A stretch of 42,500 bases of DNA from Hadesarchaea archaeon (GCA_030601675.1 JAUWBN010000009.1:1-42500); one strand, 5' to 3'; positions 1 through 9,728 are shown, counted from the first letter of the stretch. Notes: generated by a model not told the origin, from the sequence alone. Numbers and translations are program-made.

Positions 1-142
1 GCGGAACATCCTTCAAGATGGACTGAATGAAATAGGTCGGGAACCGGCCGAATTCGCGCCTGTGGAGATCGGGCATCTACCCGCGAGGGCAAGCCTAATC
101 GTCGAAGCAGGAAGCCCCGTCCTTTAGGGCGGGGTAGTTCAC
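1..142 (+). mobile_element. Right end of IS200/IS605-family element, including presumptive omega/reRNA 3' hairpin
   Basis: TnpB tail overlaps a GC hairpin CCCCGTCC-ttta-GGGCGGGG (115-134) followed by GTAGTTCAC, the usual layout of IS605 right ends. Confidence 0.7.
2..127 (+). CDS. tnpB: TnpB (IS605/IS1341-type) C-terminal end, 5' truncated by window edge
   Basis: Frame 2 reads RNILQDGLNEIGREPAEFAPVEIGHLPARASLIVEAGSPVL*, with the typical TnpB tail (PVE..LPARAS.VEAGSP). Confidence 0.8.
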   Translation, partial: RNILQDGLNEIGREPAEFAPVEIGHLPARASLIVEAGSPVL

Positions 143-571
143 TGAAGAATGCGATACACTTTTTTGGTACTTGAGTTGCCTCGACGAAAATACGGGCATA
201 TGGTTGGACCACTCCCGGTCCCACCTAAACCCGAAAAGTGCCGCTTCTGCAGGCTGGGGCGCCCTTGCCCCTTTCATAAGACGAGCAAAACTCCCCTCAA
301 AAAAACGGATTAAGGCGCTTACCTTAGTTCAAGCACATCCTGCACAATCAAGCTTTGAACCCTAACACACACAAAGGTGCTTATGCGGGCTGCATGCGGG
401 GAAACTTGGATTAAACGAACCCACATGGTGTGCAAATCAAAACCAAGCGACCCCACCACTCCGGCTGCCCAAAGCACCATTTAATCATCGGCGAAGAGCA
501 TCGGTGACATTCAATTTTGACACTTTACATGTCGGATAGACCGCGCTAATGCCTAGTGGGAATCTTGCAAT

Positions 572-1528
572 TCACGCAATCTCCTTTCTCCCAAAGTAAA
601 AGGTAGCCGAGGCTAGCACGGCCACAGATACAAGCAATATTCCTATGAAAGACCCTAAGGGGGATACATAGCCTTTCAGCGGTAAAGAAGCAGGCATCCC
701 CCCAATAAGAGGATCAACTCCAGCTCCTGAGATATCATAAGTCCCCGCCATCGCGCCGAATTCGGACTGAATTGGAGGATCAAGTTGCGCACCGAGGGAG
801 TCATGAATAAAAACATAGGAATTTCCAAGATGATAGTTGACATCTACAGAATAGAGACCGTATCCCTTATACACCCCTGTAGGTTCAGTGGCCAAACGAA
901 CAATAATAAACCCAAAAAACATGAGTGCGAACACAACTATTACCACCAACAGGGTTTTGGTTTTACTTCCCGTCAAAACTGCAATCCCTGTAGCTATACT
1001 GCCAACAAAGAAGGACGTGAAAAGCGCGTACACTATTTTAGGGAGCATAGGACTCACTACGCCCGTACTCAACGCTGTTGAACTCGCCCCCAAGACGCTG
1101 TAACTAAACAGTGAATGAATGAACAAACCTGCAAGCATAATTAGGAAAGTAAAGATGAGGATTCCTAAGAATTTGCCGAGAATTACCTCCCATCGCCTCA
1201 CGGGCTTGCTCAATAATATTCGTAGGGATCCCTCTTCCTCTTCTCCAGCGATGCACTTTGCTGAAATTACGCCTACGAGAGCCATCACAGGTATTCCCAG
1301 GGTCCATATGAATGATATCATGGCAGAGAGACCGGCCAACGTTTGCTCTTGCATCCTAAGAGGAAGGCTTGAGAAGTAGACCCCGGAAGGAAGTGTCTGA
1401 GTGATTCCTACTGAGGCTCCTGCTGATATCAATAAAGCTATCAACAAGAAGGGAATTAGGAAGAATAGGAGTAATTTAGGGCTTGAAAAATCCTCTAAAG
1501 TCTTCCTTAAAACTATATGTATCCGCAC
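572..1528 (-). CDS. ABC-2 type transporter permease
   Basis: 318 aa, six or so TM segments, motif CIAGEEEEGSLRILLSKPVRRWEVILGKF typical of ABC-2 permeases; adjacent to the ATPase gene. Confidence 0.88.
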   Translation of the reverse strand: MRIHIVLRKTLEDFSSPKLLLFFLIPFLLIALLISAGASVGITQTLPSGVYFSSLPLRMQEQTLAGLSAMISFIWTLGIPVMALVGVISAKCIAGEEEEGSLRILLSKPVRRWEVILGKFLGILIFTFLIMLAGLFIHSLFSYSVLGASSTALSTGVVSPMLPKIVYALFTSFFVGSIATGIAVLTGSKTKTLLVVIVVFALMFFGFIIVRLATEPTGVYKGYGLYSVDVNYHLGNSYVFIHDSLGAQLDPPIQSEFGAMAGTYDISGAGVDPLIGGMPASLPLKGYVSPLGSFIGILLVSVAVLASATFYFGRKEIA

Positions 1529-1529
1529 C

Positions 1530-2447
1530 TTATTTCCCCTCCTGCTCGATAGCTGCGATGAATGCCTCCTCCAACCCTCCCGCTGGCTGAAGCAGGTCCA
1601 ACCTAACTTTTTCCTTTGTTATCAGTCCCACAAGTTTGGATTTAAATTTCTCTGGCTCAGAAGTGATGACTCTTATCTCATTATCCTCGTCCAGCCACGC
1701 TCGCTCAACAGGGGCCTCTTTCTTAATCAGCTTGAGTACTTTTTTATTATCTGAGGTTGAGACGATGTAAGACTCACCACCATATACATCAGCTAAACCC
1801 TTGATGCTATCTGATGTAACTATCCTGCCCTGATTTATTATTGTGACATAATCCACGTATTTTTCTAACTCAGTCAGGATATGGCTACTCACGAAGACGG
1901 TCATACCCTCCTTAGTGAGCTTCTCCAGAGAATCTATAATTGCGATTCTACCAACGGGATCGAGAGTTGCAGTGGGCTCATCTAAAATCAGTAACTCGGG
2001 TTCGTGAATCATAGCTTGGGCGAGACTTAACCTTCGTCGCATGCCCTCGCTAAATCCACCTATCTTTTTATCTTTGAATTTCTCCAGCTCAAGCCATTTC
2101 AAGAGATCCTTCGCTCTTTTCTCGACTTCCGAACCCATTCCAGCCATTTGCCCCATGTACTCCAAATACGCGAGGGATGACATTGAATCATAGAATATTG
2201 GGCGCTGTGGGGAATAGCCTATTACCTCCTTAGCAGCCAGAGTTCCGGCTCTCTCTCCCTTGATATAGGCCTCCCCCTCAGTAGGGTTAAGGGTGCCAAC
2301 AAGCATTCTCATGGTTGTCGTCTTCCCCGCCGCGTTAGGCCCCACAAACCCGTGAATGCGGCCTCCCTTAACCTTTAAGTTAACTCCGTCGACAGCCACT
2401 AACTTCCCGAACTTCTTCGTTAGATTCTTCGTTTCAATTATATTCAC
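1530..2447 (-). CDS. ABC transporter ATP-binding protein (DrrA/CcmA-like)
   Basis: Walker A GPNAAGKTT, signature GFSEGMRRRLSLAQAM, Walker B LLILDEPTATLDP. Confidence 0.93.
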   Translation of the reverse strand: MNIIETKNLTKKFGKLVAVDGVNLKVKGGRIHGFVGPNAAGKTTTMRMLVGTLNPTEGEAYIKGERAGTLAAKEVIGYSPQRPIFYDSMSSLAYLEYMGQMAGMGSEVEKRAKDLLKWLELEKFKDKKIGGFSEGMRRRLSLAQAMIHEPELLILDEPTATLDPVGRIAIIDSLEKLTKEGMTVFVSSHILTELEKYVDYVTIINQGRIVTSDSIKGLADVYGGESYIVSTSDNKKVLKLIKKEAPVERAWLDEDNEIRVITSEPEKFKSKLVGLITKEKVRLDLLQPAGGLEEAFIAAIEQEGK

Positions 2448-5400
2448 CTAATCCTCCCCCACACTCGTTTCACGAAACGCGGTATCCCCCACACTCTTTT
2501 CACGTAACGCGGTGCAAACAGCACGACAACCAAACACACTGCAATTACACCGAGTACCAAATCAAGGGAGGATCCGCCCCGAACATTTACATTCACTACA
2601 TCATAGGTGAATACCCCCTCTGAATTGACTGACTGGACAGTTATTTTGTGTTTACTTGGAGGAAGTCTCACAGTGGCGGAATTACCAGTAGTCACAACCA
2701 GTGAAAATCCATCTACTTTGACCGTCGTGACGCAGGCCTCCTCAGTGCTCCAGCTAATGGAAAGTGGAGATTCTTCCCCAAAGGACGTTATTTTGACGCT
2801 CTTCGTGGGATCAATCAGTACCAAGCTCGCATCGGACCCAAGGATACCTACCTGTTCCCCCATATCCAAAATCTCGGCAGGTTGTGAATCGAGTCCAGCG
2901 AGGGGTTCGCCCTCTTGAGGATCTATAACGTAGAAGGTAACGCTCCCATCCGTCAGAGCTACCACGCCAAGTTCGGGACTTCCATCCCCAGTAAAATCTG
3001 AGAGCTTCTTAGTGAGTATTCCCGGAGTCCCTGTTGTTCTTCCCCTCTCAACCTCGGTGATGGCTATAGTCTTCAATACCTCATCATTAGTTACATCATA
3101 AATATCTATTTTAGCTCCCTCTCCCCATCCACAGGTCTTAACCACGGCCAGTTCTTCCCTCCCATCCCCATTAATGTCACCAACAGACGCTGCGGGCATT
3201 GCTTGCTCGTAACCAAATTTCTCAAGAGGGCCCGAATCGCTGAAAATGTAGCTCCAAACCACCTCCGAGCTCGCATAGACAGAGAGTTTTGGACCGGCCT
3301 CCGACCACATCCTAAAGTTTATGGTGTCTTTTAAACCGTCACCTGTGAAGTCGCCTGCCGCCCAAGAGGTCCCCGCACCATCTCTGACAACGCTAAGCAG
3401 TATCTCTCCGGATTTAGGGGATAATACCGTCCATTGGCTTGGGGCGCCTTCAATATACGTGTCGAAAATGACTTCCCCGCATCCATCTCCGTCTAGGTCT
3501 CCTATTGAACTGATACGATTCCCGACGTGACGATCGGAACTTACTTCAGAACGAATCGAAAAACTCAACTCCCCTCCAGACTCGTTGGTTTCCAGAACCA
3601 CCAGATTGCGATCACTAGCGTGGCACACGAGATCCTTGTACCCGTCATCGTTAACATCATCTATGATTAGGTACCGCGCTTCCCAATGTTCCACCCAATC
3701 CCACCTATAGGCTGCTGGAGCATCGTCATGGTAAACGCGCTCCCACAAGAGCTCCCCGTTTTCACCGTCAATAATAAATACGCGCCCTCTTGAACCTACG
3801 AGGACATCTAAGGACCCATTTCCATTTATGTCTTCAGTGGATTCGAGAGAGAATACCCACAAATACTCTCCTTCTTCCGCCCAGAGATGCTCGCCATCCT
3901 CATTGACGAGTTCACGCTCCCAAATTACCTCCCCGTTATCTCCAGAGAAAAGGATCACCTTGGGGGAAGCTTGGGAGTCTTCCATCTCACTGGTTTCGAC
4001 TTCCCTGCACACTAGAACGTCGGCTCCTCCTTCCCCAAACATGTTTTCTACCTTAGAAATTCGAGTGAATCCGCCATTTTCGAGGAAATCCCTGAGTGGA
4101 AGAATTTTCGACCAGAGAACTGTTCCATTATCTCCGTCTCTCAGAATGAGGCTTCTGCTCCAAGTGAAGTCATCACTGGCTGCCTCAATGGAATAAATCA
4201 AAAAATCCTCGTTACCATCGCTCGTGAAGTCACCTTTCACTACGTTGAGATTGCTGATGCTTGGGAAGTCCCACAAGAACTCTCCATCAAAATCCGTGGC
4301 TACAAGACCGCCAGCTGAGGCCAACACAAGTCCATTCTCAAGCGCTACCAGATAGCTTTCTCCGGAAGCCGTAGCCGCCATCCCAATAGTGTTCTCGATG
4401 CTACCAGAACTGATATCTATCACAGAAATTGTAGCGCCCGAGTATACGAGTAAGCACTTCTCCCCACCTATGGAAGTGTAAACCAGGTTGCCAGCTTGAC
4501 TCATATCGACAGCCAGGTTCTGCCATTGAACCTCGCCCGTACTCCCCTCCAAAAGGTATAGGCCTAGTTGAGTTCCGCCATAACTACGGCCAGTGGGATT
4601 GGACTGAGGATCAATTGCCGCGACTATCTCTTCACTCCCATTCCCATCCACATCATCAATTATCGTAAGGCGTATGTTGAAGAAATTTGCGTCCGTCGGG
4701 ATGGTTGGATTCGCCTCATTTCCAAAAGGACCACCCCTGATCCCGCTCCCGCTTTCGTAGTACTGGAGCAGTAGAGCATCGTTGTATTGGAGAACCATCC
4801 TTTCCCATTCTACGTTCCCAGTTCCAGGGTCAACGAGCTGAACCATCCCATCCTCTGTGCTTACTGCCAATTTATTAGATCCAGACACTTGAATTGGCGC
4901 GATGTCCCAAACAGAACGGGCGGCCTTCCCCACTGACAGTCCTGACTCCGGGTTCTTGAGTTCAACGCTTCCCGCGAGTTGTCTTTTGAAATTAATCCCG
5001 CCGCTCGATGGATTAATTGAATAAAGGTATCCATCTTGAGTCCCTGCGAAAAGGGTGTCCCCCAATCTCGTCAGTTGCCAGACGTTAAGGGTGTGAGTTA
5101 CCTCCCATAGGGCTTCTCCGCTCTCACCACTAATCCCAACTATACTATGCCCAGCACTGACTGCAACATCACTCACGCCATCCCCATTCAGGTCCCCTAG
5201 GAGTTCCACGTCAAAAGGCTGAACTTGTCGATCTATGTAGCCAAGCTCCGTATCGTAGATCGCCATCGTGTGTGAATGGGACCACAAGACTTCTCCTGTT
5301 GACAAGTCATAGCACTTGATATTAGGGAAGTATGTCTCTTCAACAGCCAATACCACCCTGTTCTCGCCGAGTTTAGCGAAATCCCGCACAGAAGACGTCT

Positions 5401-5671
5401 CGATATAGGTCTCTAAGGTGTTATCTGAGAATACATAAAGCCCCTTGCTTGCACCGACAAGTAAATAGTTATCCACATAGGCCGGCTCAGTTGTGACACT
5501 ACCCTTCAAGGATATTGGAACAGAAGAATCATTCTGAGCTGCAGCACTAGGAATTGTGTTTGAAGAAGAAATAAGAACCGAACTCGAAAATGGGGACAGG
5601 GATACCAGTAAGACAGCCATGGAGAAAAAGGCAGTTATCAACACCTTCCATTTCCCCAAGCCCACACCCAT
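2444..5671 (-). CDS. Secreted/membrane-anchored beta-propeller (FG-GAP/PQQ-like repeats) protein with C-terminal TM
   Basis: N-terminal signal, many repeated D.NGDG/DVNDDG-type motifs, C-terminal hydrophobic segment plus basic tail; 4-nt overlap with ABC ATPase. Confidence 0.85.
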   Translation of the reverse strand: MGVGLGKWKVLITAFFSMAVLLVSLSPFSSSVLISSSNTIPSAAAQNDSSVPISLKGSVTTEPAYVDNYLLVGASKGLYVFSDNTLETYIETSSVRDFAKLGENRVVLAVEETYFPNIKCYDLSTGEVLWSHSHTMAIYDTELGYIDRQVQPFDVELLGDLNGDGVSDVAVSAGHSIVGISGESGEALWEVTHTLNVWQLTRLGDTLFAGTQDGYLYSINPSSGGINFKRQLAGSVELKNPESGLSVGKAARSVWDIAPIQVSGSNKLAVSTEDGMVQLVDPGTGNVEWERMVLQYNDALLLQYYESGSGIRGGPFGNEANPTIPTDANFFNIRLTIIDDVDGNGSEEIVAAIDPQSNPTGRSYGGTQLGLYLLEGSTGEVQWQNLAVDMSQAGNLVYTSIGGEKCLLVYSGATISVIDISSGSIENTIGMAATASGESYLVALENGLVLASAGGLVATDFDGEFLWDFPSISNLNVVKGDFTSDGNEDFLIYSIEAASDDFTWSRSLILRDGDNGTVLWSKILPLRDFLENGGFTRISKVENMFGEGGADVLVCREVETSEMEDSQASPKVILFSGDNGEVIWERELVNEDGEHLWAEEGEYLWVFSLESTEDINGNGSLDVLVGSRGRVFIIDGENGELLWERVYHDDAPAAYRWDWVEHWEARYLIIDDVNDDGYKDLVCHASDRNLVVLETNESGGELSFSIRSEVSSDRHVGNRISSIGDLDGDGCGEVIFDTYIEGAPSQWTVLSPKSGEILLSVVRDGAGTSWAAGDFTGDGLKDTINFRMWSEAGPKLSVYASSEVVWSYIFSDSGPLEKFGYEQAMPAASVGDINGDGREELAVVKTCGWGEGAKIDIYDVTNDEVLKTIAITEVERGRTTGTPGILTKKLSDFTGDGSPELGVVALTDGSVTFYVIDPQEGEPLAGLDSQPAEILDMGEQVGILGSDASLVLIDPTKSVKITSFGEESPLSISWSTEEACVTTVKVDGFSLVVTTGNSATVRLPPSKHKITVQSVNSEGVFTYDVVNVNVRGGSSLDLVLGVIAVCLVVVLFAPRYVKRVWGIPRFVKRVWGRIR

Positions 5672-5734
5672 ACTCTGTTCTCCGGAGTGAGTTTAAAACT
5701 TCCACGTTGACGTGCTGTGTTGCATTAACCTTGA

Positions 5735-5849
5735 CGAATTCACCTTTCCTTAACTCGATGTCGACTCCCCTCAGAGCACGCACCGTTATCTCGCCCAACT
5801 TGTAGGTTTTCTCCAAATTTGCCGATGCGACAACTAATTTCTCAGGCAT
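5735..5849 (-). pseudogene. N-terminal remnant of a LolD/MacB-type ABC ATPase
   Basis: ORF begins MPEKLVVASANLEKTYKLGEITVRALRGVDIELRKGEFV, then homology stops before Walker A. Confidence 0.65.
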
Positions 5850-5951
5850 CTTATCGCTTCCGATGATTCGATTTTTTTGATTTTTCGCCCGGGCTTTTCC
5901 GGAGCTCGGGTTGGGGTGAACGGGACGGGGAAGCGGGACGGGAGCCGGTTT

Positions 5952-6830
5952 TTAATCATAGCCGTGCGTCTCGACGCTCTCGTCCTCGCCGGCGGGACGG
6001 CGTTCCCTGTGCTTCCTTAGGATGATTTGGATTCCCGGGTGGGTTTCGAATATGCCCTCCCCTGAAATGGGTATGGTCTTCTCGATGGAAATATCCCCGG
6101 CGGAGCGGGCAACGACCATTTCCGCACCTTTCTTCACCTTCGGGATGCACCTGCCGTACGCTTTTACCCCAACGGTACGGATCCCCCTGCGAAAGCTGGA
6201 CATGATGGCCCCGCGAATAATGCAAGGTTCAAGAGACCGTGCGTCGATGAACTTGTTCTCTTTTTCCATTGTAAAGAAATCCTCCGCCGTCATTAAATCG
6301 ATAACCGGAATCTCCCCCCCATCAACGACGATGACATTGGTATCCACCTTCTCGGGGGCCAGGCCAGCCTCCCGCTCCGCCAGCATCACCTCGCCGTTGA
6401 TTATCATGAATGTGATAAATTTGTCTCGGTCGCGAACCAACGGGAACTTGCTTTCCCACTCCCAAAACGTGTCGTTGGATAGTATTTTGTACTCCGGGTG
6501 CTTGCCAGCGTATTTCAGAATCCAGCGGTCTGCCGGCGTGTGGGCTGGCACCTGCTGAACGATACCTCGGGAGATCATTCGCTCGAACACCGGCTTTTCC
6601 CTGCCGCCGAACTTGTGCCTCGCGCTCGCGTCGACAAACACAATGTATCGGTGCCCTTCCTCCTCCAGCTTTCGCATCACGAGCTGCAGGTTCTCGACCC
6701 TGGGTTTTGAGCCGCCGCTAAAGAGCACGTTGGATCCATCGACGAGAACCAGCCATCTCCCGCCGGGCCTGGTGCGCACCGACTTGGGCCTGACCTTCGC
6801 AGATCCCCTTTTGGAGGTTTTTTCCGTCAT
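5952..6830 (-). CDS. NYN/PIN-like (Zc3h12a-type) ribonuclease domain protein
   Basis: VLVDGSNVLFSGG..., YIVFVDASARHKF, PAHTPADRWILKYA, YKILSNDTFWEW: acidic-residue layout of Zc3h12a-like NYN domains; ATG at 6830 overlaps upstream stop (ATGA). Confidence 0.7.
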   Translation of the reverse strand: MTEKTSKRGSAKVRPKSVRTRPGGRWLVLVDGSNVLFSGGSKPRVENLQLVMRKLEEEGHRYIVFVDASARHKFGGREKPVFERMISRGIVQQVPAHTPADRWILKYAGKHPEYKILSNDTFWEWESKFPLVRDRDKFITFMIINGEVMLAEREAGLAPEKVDTNVIVVDGGEIPVIDLMTAEDFFTMEKENKFIDARSLEPCIIRGAIMSSFRRGIRTVGVKAYGRCIPKVKKGAEMVVARSAGDISIEKTIPISGEGIFETHPGIQIILRKHRERRPAGEDESVETHGYD

Positions 6831-7990
6831 CTCCTCGCGCGCTCCCGCCTCGGCCTCCTCCGCTTCAGGTACGCGCCCAGCCCGACGATAACTATCAAAA
6901 TAGCTAGCAAGATTATCCACAAAGGGAACGCCGCCGCCGGGGTCACCGTGAGATCCGCCGAGGCCGAGGACGCGTCGTAGCTGGCCGACCCGGGGAAGGA
7001 CGCCCCGACATCGAACGCGCCCGTTTCGGTGGCCTTGTAGCTCGCGCGGGCGGCCCCGTTTGAGTCGGTCTTAAACGTCCCCAGCTCGACACCCCCGACG
7101 GTCAGGGTGATGTTCTCGTCGGCGATGGGGTTGCCTTCTGGATCTTTAAGAACGGCCAAGATTTCCACCGTGGTGCCGTTCTCGACCGAGCTCGGCGCGG
7201 TCACGGTCAGCGTGGGCGTCAGCCGGCACACCTCGACCTCCCCGTAGATGTCCTCCTCGTGCGGCACCCCTGCGTAGTCTATGAAAGACAGGGAGAACCG
7301 AATTTGAGTCGTTCCCAAGGTCACGCTTGCGGGGGACGAGACCGCGAAGCTCGCCGAGACCTGCTCGCCGGGGTTTACGTCCCCGAGCTCGACCTCGCTG
7401 GGCATGATCGTCAGCCCGCCAGAGTCCGCGACGCTCAAAACGGCCTGGCGCATGTTCTCGTTGCCGCCGTTGGTGAAGGAGACCACGAGGGAGTTCTCCT
7501 CGAGGGCCCTAACAACTTTGGAGCTGGCATGGAGGCCAGAGACCTCCGGCTTGACGATCAAGACGTTGAATCTGTACGTGTCATGCGGCTGGGTTTCGTA
7601 CGTACGCCAGACCTCCATGCGGACCTCGCGCTCGCCCGGCTCCGGGATAGAGAGGGGTTGAGAAGCGGTGCGCACCGTGTACCACTCGTCCCCAAAAATG
7701 CTCCATGCATAGAAAGATAATTGGGTTTCATCCACCAAGACATTGTCGAGGAAGGTTCTGACCCCAAAAATTTCACTTGTTTGTTCCCCGTAGTTGCGAA
7801 CACTGGTTCTAAAAATCCAATCCCCGGCGTAGATTCTAACGGGCCCCTCAGCTGACTTGACGGAAGGATAGTTGGTTCTCGTTATGACCACGTCCTCTAT
7901 TCTGAAGTCGGACTGCGCCCGCGCTGTCCCCGGCAGGAGGGCCAGGCAGAGCAGGAACGCCAGCAAAACGCACAGCACCGAGCGCCTCAT
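6827..7990 (-). CDS. Secreted surface protein with CARDB/Ig-like domains and C-terminal TM anchor
   Basis: Signal peptide, beta-rich Ig-like repeats (LTVTAPSSVENGTTVEILAVLKDPEGNPIADENITL), C-terminal TM with basic tail. Confidence 0.75.
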   Translation of the reverse strand: MRRSVLCVLLAFLLCLALLPGTARAQSDFRIEDVVITRTNYPSVKSAEGPVRIYAGDWIFRTSVRNYGEQTSEIFGVRTFLDNVLVDETQLSFYAWSIFGDEWYTVRTASQPLSIPEPGEREVRMEVWRTYETQPHDTYRFNVLIVKPEVSGLHASSKVVRALEENSLVVSFTNGGNENMRQAVLSVADSGGLTIMPSEVELGDVNPGEQVSASFAVSSPASVTLGTTQIRFSLSFIDYAGVPHEEDIYGEVEVCRLTPTLTVTAPSSVENGTTVEILAVLKDPEGNPIADENITLTVGGVELGTFKTDSNGAARASYKATETGAFDVGASFPGSASYDASSASADLTVTPAAAFPLWIILLAILIVIVGLGAYLKRRRPRRERARR

Positions 7991-8093
7991 GTCTATCTAC
8001 CTCCACTCAATCTAGGCTCCAAAGCGCTTATATTTTGTGCTACCAATATAGGAATACAAATTGTTAGCCAGAAATTGGGATAGCGGGGAGAAT

Positions 8094-8306
8094 GTGATGA
8101 CAAATAGGGGCACCAAATTGGTATCCAAAGGCAGGGGCAAGTTCATCAACCGCCCTACGCGAACGGGCAAGCGGGCCTACGATAAGTTCTTCATCTACGT
8201 CCCGACCGAGGTGGCGAGGGACAGCACCTTTCCGCTCAAGGAGGGGGACGAGGTAGAGGTGGGGATAGACGCGAAGGGGAAGAGGTTGCTGATCAGGCGG
8301 GTCTAG
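8094..8306 (+). CDS. Small AbrB/SpoVT-like protein (putative DNA-binding)
   Basis: GTG-ATG start preceded by ggggag; IYVPTEVARDSTFPLKEGDEVEVGIDAKGKRLLIRRV resembles an AbrB-type swapped-hairpin domain. Confidence 0.55.
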   Translation: MMTNRGTKLVSKGRGKFINRPTRTGKRAYDKFFIYVPTEVARDSTFPLKEGDEVEVGIDAKGKRLLIRRV

Positions 8307-8381
8307 AGAAATTCCATCACATAGCCGCGCGTGAAGGCGCTTGAGCAATAACCTTGTGGGGTTATGTTGAAAGGTAGTAGC

Positions 8382-8816
8382 TCACCCGTACATCAGGTCC
8401 GGCTCCCCCCTCACGGTCCCGTCGTTCGTGGGGGGTCCCTCGGGTGGCCGCCCCTTCTTGAGCTTCCTTGCCCCCCTTCTCAGCTCTTCCGCGAACTTGA
8501 CCGTCAGCCTGCGGACGGCCGCGCGGTCGGCTTTCCTTTTAAGGTGGAGCCCCAAGCCGTTCTCGAAGTAGTCCTGCAGCACCTTCGTCGCCACGTAGGC
8601 CTCATCCAAATCGACGGAGTGCCGGTTGAACACCCCTCCGATGATCAGGAACGGTACCCTGTAGCACCTCTCAAGGTCGACCTGCTTCGTGGAGACCGCC
8701 GTGCTGTCCATCACGATCTTCTCGAGCTCCCCCCTTCTGTCCGGGCACTCGAACCCGGGCAGCTCGGGCCAGCCCTTCTTGGATTTTTTTCGACCGTGCG
8801 AGTTCACCTCAACCAC
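8382..8816 (-). CDS. Hypothetical protein (144 aa)
   Basis: Coherent, non-repetitive composition; divergent from the wHTH gene. Confidence 0.5.
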   Translation of the reverse strand: MVEVNSHGRKKSKKGWPELPGFECPDRRGELEKIVMDSTAVSTKQVDLERCYRVPFLIIGGVFNRHSVDLDEAYVATKVLQDYFENGLGLHLKRKADRAAVRRLTVKFAEELRRGARKLKKGRPPEGPPTNDGTVRGEPDLMYG

Positions 8817-8971
8817 CTCCGCCTAGCTTTTTCACGCCATCTCACCTAGACCACTCCCTGCACCGGGAACGGTTTTCGGCGCGCAAGCCCGTGGGGCTCG
8901 TTCCCGGTCGTGGCGCGCCCGGCCCCCAATTGGTTTACTTTTGTTCACCAAGTATCCTATTGTACACATAT

Positions 8972-9292
8972 GTGTTTAAAGTTTACGGTTCGAAACTAAG
9001 TGTAGAGAAGTATACTAAGGTGGTCGGATTGCGAGATCTCCTCAAGACTCTGTCAAGGAAGGGGGCGAGGGAGGTGCTGGAGCAGCTCAGCAAATCCCAA
9101 AAAAGGTTCAGCCAGCTCGCGAATGTAATCAAGAGCAGGCGGACCCTAGCGAAGCGGCTGAGGGAGCTGGAGGAGGTGGGCCTAATAAAGCGGGAGGTGA
9201 CGGAAGACCGACCGCCGACCACCATCTACAGGCTGACCCCCCGGGGCAAGGAAGCGCTGGACGCCATCGCCAAGTTTGGAGAGATCGGCTAA
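8972..9292 (+). CDS. Winged-helix (HxlR/PadR-like) transcriptional regulator
   Basis: LSKSQKRFSQLANVIKSRRTLAKRLRELEEVGLIKREVTEDRPPTTIYRLTPRGKEAL: classical wHTH; start uncertain. Confidence 0.78.
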   Translation: MFKVYGSKLSVEKYTKVVGLRDLLKTLSRKGAREVLEQLSKSQKRFSQLANVIKSRRTLAKRLRELEEVGLIKREVTEDRPPTTIYRLTPRGKEALDAIAKFGEIG

Positions 9293-9525
9293 CCAGATTC
9301 TCTGTTCTTCGAGGGCTTCCAACTGAGGGGGAAGGTGAGGCGGTGCGGATTGCTACACTTAATTTTGGTGGGGGTGACAAGCGATTGCGATAGAATGAAC
9401 GCCAAGCGCCTAGTTCTCACCCCCGGCGACTCCCTAGCCCGAAGGTTCGAGAGGAGGAAGGGCGGCCGCAAGCTGTCGCTCTACTCGTTTTTGGCTATGG
9501 CTGGGTGCGTGCTGGCCGATTATTT

Positions 9526-9648
9526 TCAGTGGTAGACCCCCTTGTGCCTTGGGACTTCATCCTTCCTTAGGTTCCCGACATCAAGGCGGGGGGCAGACAA
9601 CAACTTTCGGCATACCCTTTCTGCTTCTTTTGTCGATTTGAACATCAT
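9526..9648 (-). pseudogene. Possible N-terminal remnant of a small GIY-YIG nuclease
   Basis: MMFKSTKEAERVCRKLLSAPRLDVGNLRKDEVPRHKGVYH* ends at the position where a GIY motif would continue. Confidence 0.3.
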
Positions 9649-9728
9649 CCCCCCATAGGTTTGAACTCCTTTAACCCCGGAGGTTTTACAAAGATTGTAA
9701 GCAGACATTCTACAGGAGGAAGTAAAAC

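Noticed and set aside
6022-6558. ORF 6022..6558 (+), 178 aa
   Set aside because: Antisense to the NYN gene, with no recognisable domain or start signals.
9335-9535. 66-aa ORF downstream of the wHTH gene
   Set aside because: No domain, weak start context; not confidently coding.
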